From positions 1-5,238 of the forward strand of contig CAAETL010000037.1 in assembly GCA_900758955.1 (NCBI GenBank): DNA of 5,238 bases. The letters run 5' to 3'. Under the pieces are notes generated by a model. It saw only the letters and a list, made by a program, of their open reading frames with translations, had not been told where the DNA came from and made no database searches. The translations under genes were made by a program, and so were the position numbers. The stretch comes from an uncultured Oscillospiraceae bacterium (lineage in GTDB: Bacteria > Bacillota > Clostridia > Oscillospirales > Oscillospiraceae). This document shows positions 1 to 5,039 of this stretch, one piece after another (within the stretch, counting starts at the first letter, position 1; every line of letters begins with the position of its first letter).

Positions 1-944
1 ACGGAGGAGAGGGTAAGGGGGGGATTTTCGGCCTTCACCTTATCCATGGCCTTTTTCACAGCGTTGGCCGTTTCCACCTCATTGGCGCCGGATCTCTTGT
101 TGACAAAGAGGACGATACAGTCCTCGCCGTCAAATTTAGCGGCGGAGTCCTGGTGATTTTCTTCCCAGTACACATCAGCCACTTCGGAGAGACGGATGAC
201 CCCGCCGGCGGGAAGCGGGATCAGCGTGTTGGCGACGTCGCTGACCGATTTGTATTTGCCGTCAGTGGTAACCGTGAGTTTTTGGGAGCCGTTGTTCACG
301 TCGCCCCCAGGATACAGGACGTTGGCGGCGGACAACATATTGGAAATGTAACTGGAGGATATGTTGTATCCCGCTACCCGGGCGGTATCCACCGCTACGG
401 TAATCTGCGCTTCTGTGCCGCCGTAGGTATCGACGGAAGCAACCCCGTCGATACGCTCCAGCGCGGGGCTGACAATCTCGTCGGCGGTATTTTGGAGATC
501 AGAGAGATTTTCACCGGTGATGGCCAGCGCCACCACGGGCATCATCTCATTCATATTAATATTGTAAATGACCGGGTCGTTACAACCCTCGGGCAAGTCC
601 AGGGCGGAAAATTTCTCCCGGAGCTTGTTCGCGGCGGAATCCACGTCAGTGCCTTCCGTGTAGGTAATCATTACCATAGAGACGTTTTCTGACGAGGTGG
701 ACTGTAGTGAGTCCACACCGGAGACTGTGGCCACGGCGGATTCCAAAGGCCGGGTCACCAGTTCCTCAATATCCTCTGGACTTGCGCCGTTATAGTAGCA
801 CATGACGTAAGCGGCGGGGTACTCAATATCGGGCAAGAGAGCTAACTTTAATTGAGTATAAAATACCACGCCGAATACTGAGATGAGGATAAAGGCCAGA
901 ATTGTGGTGACCTTATGCTTGATACAAAAAGATGAAAGATTCAT
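1..944 (-). CDS. RND-family efflux transporter (AcrB/HAE1 type), N-terminal part, cut by window edge
   Basis: This is an integral-membrane efflux pump subunit that would export drugs, lipids or other amphiphiles using an ion gradient. It works with the adaptor encoded just upstream. The frame is open from the ATG at 944-942 to the window edge, giving 314 codons of a protein usually about 1000 residues long. The start MNLSSFCIKHKV leads into a first membrane helix at about residues 12-30. The RND pore-domain pattern follows: LALLPDIEYPAAYV (about 34-47), then YYNGASPEDIEELVTRPLE (50-68), then a region matching the AcrB stretch on gradient-of-charge and NKL-type motifs (TEGTDVDSAANKLREKF, 96-112). 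LIPLPAGGVIRLSEVADV (241-258) resembles the end of the first periplasmic half in HAE1 pumps. The start is supported by GGAGGA ten bases upstream, and it lies 6 bases after the adaptor stop, so the two are probably translationally coupled. Substrate cannot be told, and the proton-relay residues lie outside the window. Family call is firm. Confidence 0.95.
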   Translation of the reverse strand, partial: MNLSSFCIKHKVTTILAFILISVFGVVFYTQLKLALLPDIEYPAAYVMCYYNGASPEDIEELVTRPLESAVATVSGVDSLQSTSSENVSMVMITYTEGTDVDSAANKLREKFSALDLPEGCNDPVIYNINMNEMMPVVALAITGENLSDLQNTADEIVSPALERIDGVASVDTYGGTEAQITVAVDTARVAGYNISSSYISNMLSAANVLYPGGDVNNGSQKLTVTTDGKYKSVSDVANTLIPLPAGGVIRLSEVADVYWEENHQDSAAKFDGEDCIVLFVNKRSGANEVETANAVKKAMDKVKAENPPLTLSS

Positions 945-950
945 TCTGTG

Positions 951-2117
951 TTAATCCTCCGCTGTTACAATCCGGACAGTGTCGCCTTCCGCAAGATAGG
1001 ATTGCCCCACCACCACGAGAGATTCACCGCCGCTTAGACCGGATGTAACCTCTGTTACACCGTCGCCGGTCAGGCCGGTTTCCACAGGGGTACGATGGGC
1101 GGCGCTGAGCTCGTCCAAAATCATAACATACTGACCATCATTGTCAATGAGGATTGCCTCGGTGGGGACTACCACAGTGTCCGCCCGGCTGTCAGTAAAG
1201 AAGGTCAGTTCGGCAAACATGCCCGGCATAAGCCCTGTGCCGTTAGGAACCGTTGTGGTGACGGTATACAGACCGGTGGAAGGATTCGCAGCGGCGCCAA
1301 TCTCTTTGACTTTTACCTTGTCTTCCAGGCCAACCGCGCTAATTTTACAAGTCGCTTCCTGCCCCAAGCCCAGTTTGGCGATGAGTGACTCGGAAACGCC
1401 TACCTGAATCTCCATATTGATGTTCGAGTCAATCACCGCCACTGGCATGGAGGAGGCCACATAGCCGTTTTCCGAAGCGGAGAGAGAGGAGATGGTGCCT
1501 GCGATCGGAGCTACCACATTACCGCTGCTGTTAACACCGGCCAGGGAGGAGGAGAGCTGTTCCATTGTCGCCTGATAGTTTTTCATGGAAACTTCCAACT
1601 GGGAGAGAGCGGTGGTTCTGCTGGCTTTGGCGTTGTCCAGGGTAAGCTGCGCGGCGTCTACCTCCGCTTGAGAGGCCGCGCCAATCTCCAGCAAAGCTTG
1701 GGTATCCAAGAGATTCTTTTCGTATTGGGCGATCTGGGAATCCAGAAGTTTTTTCTGGTCTTCGTAGCTGGCTTTGGCATTGTTATAATTCATCTGCGCC
1801 AGTTCGTAATTGCTCTGGGTACTGGAAATGTCTAAGGAGCAGATGGTCTGACCAGCCGAGACGGTATCGCCCGCCTCAACATAGACTTTGGACACCCGGG
1901 CGGAGAGCGCCACATAGACCGAAACCTGCTTACCGGAAACGACTTTTCCAGAAAGTTGATTTTCCGTTGAGATGCTGCCTCGGGCTACCGACTGCACTTC
2001 TACGGCGGGATCGGGCGTCGGGGCTTCTTCCGGTTCCTCCTCCTTAGAACAGCCGGCGAGCAGGCCAACGCAAAGGACGACGGAAAGAATGAGGGATGGG
2101 ATAGATGCTTTTGACAT
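951..2117 (-). CDS. RND efflux adaptor, lipoprotein membrane-fusion protein (HlyD/AcrA type)
   Basis: This 388-residue adaptor should sit on the outer face of the cytoplasmic membrane and assist the RND pump encoded next. The N terminus is a lipoprotein signal: a hydrophobic stretch at about residues 5-20 and lipobox LAGC with the lipidated Cys23, followed by an acidic, Pro-rich linker (24-40). The first half of a biotinyl-lipoyl-like domain is at about 56-96 (VYVEAGDTVSAGQ). A long helical hairpin rich in Ala, Gln, Leu and Lys covers about 97-194. The second lipoyl half starts at about 201 (VVAPIAGTISSL). A beta-barrel follows at about 233-308, with the typical GLMPGMFAELTF (295-306), then the membrane-proximal domain starting at VVVPTEAIL (315-323). 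Length and domain order are normal for the family. The ATG is preceded by GGAGGT with 8 bases of spacing. It lies 51 bases after marR and 6 before the RND gene, in one apparent operon. Similar adaptors also serve MacB-type ABC pumps, but the RND neighbour makes the pairing clear. Confidence 0.95.
   Translation of the reverse strand: MSKASIPSLILSVVLCVGLLAGCSKEEEPEEAPTPDPAVEVQSVARGSISTENQLSGKVVSGKQVSVYVALSARVSKVYVEAGDTVSAGQTICSLDISSTQSNYELAQMNYNNAKASYEDQKKLLDSQIAQYEKNLLDTQALLEIGAASQAEVDAAQLTLDNAKASRTTALSQLEVSMKNYQATMEQLSSSLAGVNSSGNVVAPIAGTISSLSASENGYVASSMPVAVIDSNINMEIQVGVSESLIAKLGLGQEATCKISAVGLEDKVKVKEIGAAANPSTGLYTVTTTVPNGTGLMPGMFAELTFFTDSRADTVVVPTEAILIDNDGQYVMILDELSAAHRTPVETGLTGDGVTEVTSGLSGGESLVVVGQSYLAEGDTVRIVTAED
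955..960 (-). promoter_or_regulatory. Ribosome binding site of the RND gene, inside the adaptor gene's 3' end
   Basis: On the minus strand GGAGGA is followed by 10 bases and the ATG at 944. The site overlaps the last codons (Ala-Glu-Asp) of the adaptor gene, whose TAA occupies 953-951. Ribosomes ending on the adaptor would therefore sit on this site, which favours coupled synthesis of adaptor and pump. Confidence 0.8.
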
Positions 2118-2125
2118 AAAAATTG

Positions 2126-2131
2126 ACCTCC
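2126..2131 (-). promoter_or_regulatory. Ribosome binding site of the adaptor gene
   Basis: GGAGGT on the minus strand sits 8 bases before the ATG at 2117. It lies in the 51-base gap between marR and the adaptor gene. I see no convincing separate promoter in that gap, so the adaptor is probably read from the marR promoter. Confidence 0.85.
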
Positions 2132-2168
2132 ATTGCTTGGGATATGAGATGATAGGAACAAGTTTTTC

Positions 2169-2681
2169 TTATGTATGGGATACTGGCGGCGCTTGCGCCG
2201 CGTGTGGGGCATGCGGGGGCGGGTCCAGTTCCGTTTCCAGGCTGGCCTGAATTTTCTTCAGAAGGGTGACTAATGTGGAAAGTTCGTCGCTTGAGAGGCT
2301 TTTGGTCATCCAGGATTCGATCACATCCCAAAAACTCTGGAGATTTTTGCAGTGCGCCAAACCGTCCTCTGTGAGAGAAAGCCGTTTGAGCCGCGCGTCA
2401 TAATCGACCGGTTCTCGACGAATGAATCCCTTTTTTTCCAAGTTGTTGAGCATACTGCTAACAGTGGAACGTCTGAGCTTGAACTGGGCTTCCAGGTCCT
2501 TTTGAAAAATGTCACGGTCCTGAAAAAAGTACAAGTAGCCGATGGTGGCTACCTGGGTTGTGCTTCCGATATCCAAGTCCGGACAAATTGAAGCGTTTAA
2601 CGCGGCCCTGCGAACCAGGTTCAATATGGACATCATATGGATCAGAGGCTGGGTATGCGTTGTTTGATGGGCGGTTGTCAA
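2169..2681 (-). CDS. MarR-family transcriptional regulator (TTG start)
   Basis: This 170-residue winged-helix regulator is probably a ligand-sensing repressor of the efflux operon it heads. The N-terminal helix (about residues 11-30) should form the dimer interface. The helix-turn-helix lies at about 57-85 (KDLEAQFKLRRSTVSSMLNNLEKKGFI, split here as KDLEAQFKLRR and STVSSMLNNLEKKGFI). It is followed by a wing with the family pattern DYDARLKRLSLTEDG (93-107). C-terminal helices (about 112-150) complete the fold. The frame stays open up to an ATG at 2840, but the best promoter's -35 and -10 lie at 2753-2725, so that ATG would not be transcribed from it. TTG at 2681 has AGAAGGTGA five bases upstream and yields a typical MarR length. 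GTG at 2690 is a weaker alternative, and ATG at 2636 would cut the dimer helix. An odd feature is a C-terminal tail of about 20 residues rich in Pro, His and Ala (PPPHAPHAAQAPP). Family call is firm; the start is likely; ligand is unknown. Confidence 0.9.
   Translation of the reverse strand: MTTAHQTTHTQPLIHMMSILNLVRRAALNASICPDLDIGSTTQVATIGYLYFFQDRDIFQKDLEAQFKLRRSTVSSMLNNLEKKGFIRREPVDYDARLKRLSLTEDGLAHCKNLQSFWDVIESWMTKSLSSDELSTLVTLLKKIQASLETELDPPPHAPHAAQAPPVSHT
2186..2201 (-). repeat. Perfect GC-only inverted repeat at the 3' end of marR
   Basis: Arms GCGGCGC and GCGCCGC are separated by two bases. In the minus-strand transcript this would fold as a 6-bp GC stem with a CAAG tetraloop. It lies within the last codons of marR, about 15 bases before its stop. 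No U-tract follows, so it does not look like an intrinsic terminator. A role in tuning readthrough, transcript processing or stability between the regulator and the pump genes is possible but is inference. Confidence 0.5.
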
Positions 2682-2686
2682 AAGGT

Positions 2687-2695
2687 TCACCTTCT
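2687..2695 (-). promoter_or_regulatory. Ribosome binding site that decides the marR TTG start
   Basis: AGAAGGTGA on the minus strand matches the ideal AGGAGGTGA at 8 of 9 positions and ends five bases before TTG at 2681. It overlaps the alternative GTG codon at 2690, which makes that GTG an unlikely start. The site also lies in the loop of a weak inverted repeat (AGGTT at 2702-2698 and AACCT at 2687-2683 on the minus strand). Confidence 0.7.
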
Positions 2696-2724
2696 TTAAC
2701 CTGAATGTTAGAAATCGTACAGAT

Positions 2725-2753
2725 ATCATACACGATGCGGGAAGGGGTGTCAA
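2725..2753 (-). promoter_or_regulatory. Sigma-A-type promoter of the marR-adaptor-RND operon
   Basis: On the minus strand a perfect -35 TTGACA (2753-2748) is followed by 17 bases and the -10 TATGAT (2730-2725, five of six consensus bases). Transcription would start near 2718 and give a leader of about 36 bases before the TTG at 2681. This strength suggests the operon needs repression, which fits autoregulation by the MarR protein. Confidence 0.85.
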
Positions 2754-2817
2754 CGGTAGTTCTGCGAATTTTTCGACCAATTGTGTGGGAATTTGCCGTA
2801 CATGGAAAGCCGGTCTG

Positions 2818-2839
2818 TGGGATTCACCGAAAAATCCCA
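2818..2839. repeat. Inverted repeat TGGGATT-N8-AATCCCA, possible operator
   Basis: Perfect 7-base arms surround an 8-base spacer, giving a 22-bp element. It lies between the two divergent promoters, upstream of the -35 elements of both. It could be a regulator binding site. No U-tract follows on either strand, so a terminator is unlikely. The binding protein is not known. Confidence 0.4.
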
Positions 2840-2845
2840 TGGCAA

Positions 2846-2874
2846 TTGCATTTTCCGAACAGACGTGGCATAAT
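2846..2874 (+). promoter_or_regulatory. Candidate extended -10 promoter of the ABC exporter gene
   Basis: TTGCAT (2846-2851) is followed by 17 bases and CATAAT (2869-2874, five of six consensus bases). The -10 is preceded by TGG, so it has the extended -10 TGn element. Transcription would start near 2881, giving a leader of about 156 bases. The palindromic cluster at 2893-2917 would then lie about 12 to 36 bases downstream of the start, a typical place for a repressor roadblock. Confidence 0.5.
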
Positions 2875-2892
2875 AACGAAGATCATTTTTAT

Positions 2893-2917
2893 GGTTTCAA
2901 ACCAAAATAGTTTTGGT
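2893..2917. promoter_or_regulatory. Overlapping palindromes, candidate MarR-type operator
   Basis: GGTTT-C-AAACC (2893-2903) overlaps the perfect palindrome ACCAAAA-TAG-TTTTGGT (2901-2917). The second has 7-base arms and a 17-bp span, within the size usual for MarR operators (about 16-20 bp). The cluster lies between the candidate rightward start near 2881 and a second -10-like TATAAT at 2928-2933. Binding there could block either. Which protein binds is inferred only from the neighbouring marR gene. Confidence 0.5.
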
Positions 2918-2927
2918 CCGCGTACTA

Positions 2928-2933
2928 TATAAT
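2928..2933 (+). promoter_or_regulatory. Isolated perfect -10 hexamer TATAAT
   Basis: A perfect TATAAT stands 104 bases before the ABC exporter ATG, but no -35-like hexamer is found 16-18 bases upstream and there is no TGn extension. It could be a second promoter needing an activator, or it may be chance in an AT-rich stretch. Confidence 0.3.
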
Positions 2934-3023
2934 TGCGAATAGAAAGTTTGATTTTAATAGAATTGTCCGATAGGGATGAACCCGATGTTACCGCCGATTT
3001 TCGGACGAGAGGATTCGACCAGG

Positions 3024-3030
3024 AAAGGAG
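3024..3030 (+). promoter_or_regulatory. Ribosome binding site of the ABC exporter gene
   Basis: AAAGGAG lies six bases before the ATG at 3037, a near-ideal spacing. It supports this start over any internal one. Confidence 0.85.
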
Positions 3031-3036
3031 CAGAAT

Positions 3037-4809
3037 ATGACCCGAGGAAAATCAATTGACTATGTACGCTCGCACCCTTTGAAAGTGTTTTTGTCCTATT
3101 ATGGGCCTCACAAGAATCTGTTTATTTTGGACATGAGCTGTGCGTTGTGCATCTGCCTCATTGATCTGGCCTTTCCCTATACTTCCCGCTGGGCCATGAA
3201 CGCCTTGCTGCCCCAGTCCCTATATCAGACCTTTTTTACCGTGATGGCGATTTTAGCCGTGGCCTATGTGGGAAAGGGACTGCTGTATTTTACCGTCTCC
3301 TACTGGGGGCATGTGTTTGGCGTTCGGGTAGAAGCTGATCTGCGGCGGGATTTGTTCTCCCACTTAGAGGGGATGAGTTTCAGTTTTTTTGATCGAAATC
3401 GGACCGGCGTACTGATGTCTCGGGTCACAAACGACCTGTTTGAAATTACGGAGCTGGCCCATCATGGTCCGGAGGATCTGTTCATCTCTACCGTAACACT
3501 GGTAGGAGCCTTCGGCATTATGTGCACCATTGAATGGCGTCTGGCTCTTATCACCTTTGCAATTGTCCCGTTTTTTGTACTATTTACCGTCTTTCAACGG
3601 CGAAAAATGCATCGGGTTAACATGACGCTGAAAGAGGAATTGGCGCAAGTAAACTCCGTCATTGAGTCAGGGCTTTCCGGCATGCGCACGACCAAGGCGT
3701 TTAACAGCCAAGAGGAGGAAATCGAGAAATTTGCCCGAGCCAATGGCAAGTTCGTGGCGGCCAAGACTCGTTACTATAAGGTTATGGCGGTTTTTATGGG
3801 GGGGATGGAGTTTTCCACCTCCATTATGCCGGTGGTTGTCATTGGCGCCGGCGGCTATTTTATCATGAAAGGCTCCATGGACTTTGCCGACCTGGTGGCC
3901 TTTACCCTCTATGTCACGACCTTTACCACGCCGGTAAAAAAACTGGTCAATTTTGTGGAGCAGTTTATGCAAGGGTCCGCTGGCTTTTCCCGTTTTTTAC
4001 AGCTGATGCGAACGGCGCCTGAGATTAACGATCTGCCGGACGCTGAGGACCTGTCCGATGTAAAGGGTGAAATCACCTTTGAACATGTGACCTTCCGGTA
4101 TGGGGAAGAGACAGAGGTGCTGCGAGATGTCAACCTGCGCATTCAAGCGGGCTGGAAGTTTGCGATGGTCGGACCGTCCGGCGGCGGTAAGACCACCTTG
4201 AGTCACTTGATTCCCCGGTTTTACGAAGCTACCCAGGGGCGCGTGCTGATTGACGGGAAAGACGTGCGTAAGGTGACGCAGAAAACGCTTCGGGACCAAA
4301 TCGGCATTGTTCAGCAGGATGTGTTCCTGTTTGCGGATACAATATTAGAAAATATTCGACTGGGCCGGCCAGACGCGACAGATGAAGAGGTTATCCAGGC
4401 CGCGATGCAGGCGGAACTTCACGAGGACGTATTGAAAATGCCCAACGGATACCAAACCTTTGTGGGAGAGCGGGGGGTGATGTTATCAGGCGGTCAAAAG
4501 CAGCGGATCAGCATCGCGAGAGTCTTTTTAAAAAATCCTCCAATCGTCATTTTGGATGAAGCTACCTCAGCGTTGGACAGCGTGACGGAGCGGAAAATTC
4601 AAGCCGCTTTTGACCAGCTGTGCCAGGGACGAACCTCCGTTGTTATCGCGCACCGGCTCTCCACGGTGCGTGGCGCCGATCAAATTGCAGTGGTAGAACG
4701 GGAGGGAATCCTGGAACAGGGCACCCATGAAGAACTTTTGGCGGAGAACGGCGAATATGCACGTTTAGTGGCGGCCCAGGCATGGGTGGAACAAGAGCAA
4801 TCAACGTAA
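3037..4809 (+). CDS. Half-size ABC exporter, permease fused to ATPase (MsbA/LmrA type)
   Basis: This 590-residue protein has one transmembrane domain followed by one ATPase domain. It would work as a homodimer, or as a heterodimer with a partner not in this window, exporting a drug, lipid or peptide with ATP. Six membrane helices can be placed at about residues 27-47, 64-88, 148-165, 167-186, 254-276 and 283-305. The ATPase has A-loop Tyr355, Walker A GPSGGGKT (379-386, Lys385), Q-loop Gln427 (VQQDVFLF), X-loop GERGVM, and signature LSGGQ (483-487). Walker B VILDEA has Asp507 and catalytic Glu508, followed by D-loop SALD (511-514) and switch His539 (IAHRLS). All catalytic positions are intact, so it is not a degenerate half. 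AAAGGAG six bases before the ATG fixes the start. It is divergent from the marR operon and no second ABC half gene adjoins it. Substrate is not predictable; control by the neighbouring MarR protein is inference. Confidence 0.96.
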   Translation: MTRGKSIDYVRSHPLKVFLSYYGPHKNLFILDMSCALCICLIDLAFPYTSRWAMNALLPQSLYQTFFTVMAILAVAYVGKGLLYFTVSYWGHVFGVRVEADLRRDLFSHLEGMSFSFFDRNRTGVLMSRVTNDLFEITELAHHGPEDLFISTVTLVGAFGIMCTIEWRLALITFAIVPFFVLFTVFQRRKMHRVNMTLKEELAQVNSVIESGLSGMRTTKAFNSQEEEIEKFARANGKFVAAKTRYYKVMAVFMGGMEFSTSIMPVVVIGAGGYFIMKGSMDFADLVAFTLYVTTFTTPVKKLVNFVEQFMQGSAGFSRFLQLMRTAPEINDLPDAEDLSDVKGEITFEHVTFRYGEETEVLRDVNLRIQAGWKFAMVGPSGGGKTTLSHLIPRFYEATQGRVLIDGKDVRKVTQKTLRDQIGIVQQDVFLFADTILENIRLGRPDATDEEVIQAAMQAELHEDVLKMPNGYQTFVGERGVMLSGGQKQRISIARVFLKNPPIVILDEATSALDSVTERKIQAAFDQLCQGRTSVVIAHRLSTVRGADQIAVVEREGILEQGTHEELLAENGEYARLVAAQAWVEQEQST

Positions 4810-4857
4810 AAATAGTTGGGGAATTCGTCGCTGCAAGACGTGAAAGGTAATTTACTA

Positions 4858-4886
4858 TTGCAAAAGAGGACTTTTTCTGATAAAAT
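4858..4886 (+). promoter_or_regulatory. Extended -10 promoter upstream of the small membrane protein gene
   Basis: TTGCAA (4858-4863, four of six consensus bases) is followed by 17 bases and TAAAAT (4881-4886, five of six). The -10 is preceded by TGA, which gives an extended -10. Transcription would start near 4893. I see no intrinsic terminator between the ABC stop and this promoter, so readthrough from the exporter gene is also possible. Confidence 0.65.
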
Positions 4887-4892
4887 ATACTC

Positions 4893-5039
4893 TACTTGGC
4901 GTCCCATCGGAGACAGGGAGGCCGCATTTCGCCGCGTCGGCGCAGTCCCGCGGCGCGGACATCCTGGTTGCCGGGCTGGCAAGGGGGAGCGGGTTGCCGC
5001 TTCCTCCATTTCCTTTGCACTGAGGAGTGTCGTAAACAT
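4893..5039 (+). other. GC-rich structured leader or small RNA, class not recognised
   Basis: From the predicted start to the ATG at 5040 there are about 147 untranslated bases. Several stems can be drawn. CGCCG-CGT-CGGCG (4930-4942) competes with CGCCGCG (4930-4936) pairing to CGCGGCG (4949-4955). TTGCC-N5-GGCAA lies at 4968-4982. A final 10-bp stem with a GTTG loop (4983-5006) ends 16 bases before the AGGAG. Mutually exclusive pairings in front of a start site suggest a regulatory leader. It does not match the consensus motifs I know for T-box, TPP, cobalamin, ZTP, fluoride, manganese or c-di-GMP elements. It could instead be an independent small RNA or simply a GC-rich spacer. Confidence 0.4.
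4983..5006 (+). terminator. Strong hairpin with weak U-rich tail, possible attenuator
   Basis: Bases 4983-4992 pair with 4997-5006 over 10 base pairs (two G-U) around the loop GTTG. The bases that follow read CATTTCCTTTGC, which is U-rich but interrupted, so intrinsic termination would be inefficient. If it works, it would end an RNA of about 120 bases started near 4893, ahead of the gene at 5040. It could equally be only a leader stem. Confidence 0.35.

Larger units (their letters stand above)
2682..3036. other. Divergent intergenic control region between marR and the ABC exporter
   Basis: This 355-base stretch has no convincing gene; its ORFs are short and lack good ribosome binding sites. 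It holds the leftward marR promoter, a candidate rightward extended -10 promoter, an isolated perfect TATAAT, and several inverted repeats (2683-2702, 2818-2839, 2893-2917). It also carries a rightward leader with further short pairing segments (2965-3006). It becomes AT-rich around 2880-2965, in contrast to the coding regions. The arrangement is typical for a repressor acting on two divergent transcription units. Confidence 0.75.

Noticed and set aside
153..692. Plus-strand open frame of 179 codons
   Set aside because: It lies antisense to the RND gene, whose minus-strand frame is clearly coding by family motifs. It has no ribosome binding site and its protein has no recognisable features.
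2000..2515. Minus-strand frames overlapping marR and the adaptor start (2000-2212, 2044-2331, 2321-2515)
   Set aside because: They overlap the strongly supported marR and adaptor frames in other registers and carry no domain features or ribosome binding sites.
2169..2840. Full-length 223-residue version of the MarR protein
   Set aside because: The first 53 residues overlap the marR promoter and do not resemble a MarR N terminus. The TTG start at 2681 has a much better ribosome binding site.
4810..4857. Intrinsic terminator after the ABC gene
   Set aside because: Only a short CGTC/GACG pairing is seen and no U-tract follows it, so I do not call a terminator here.
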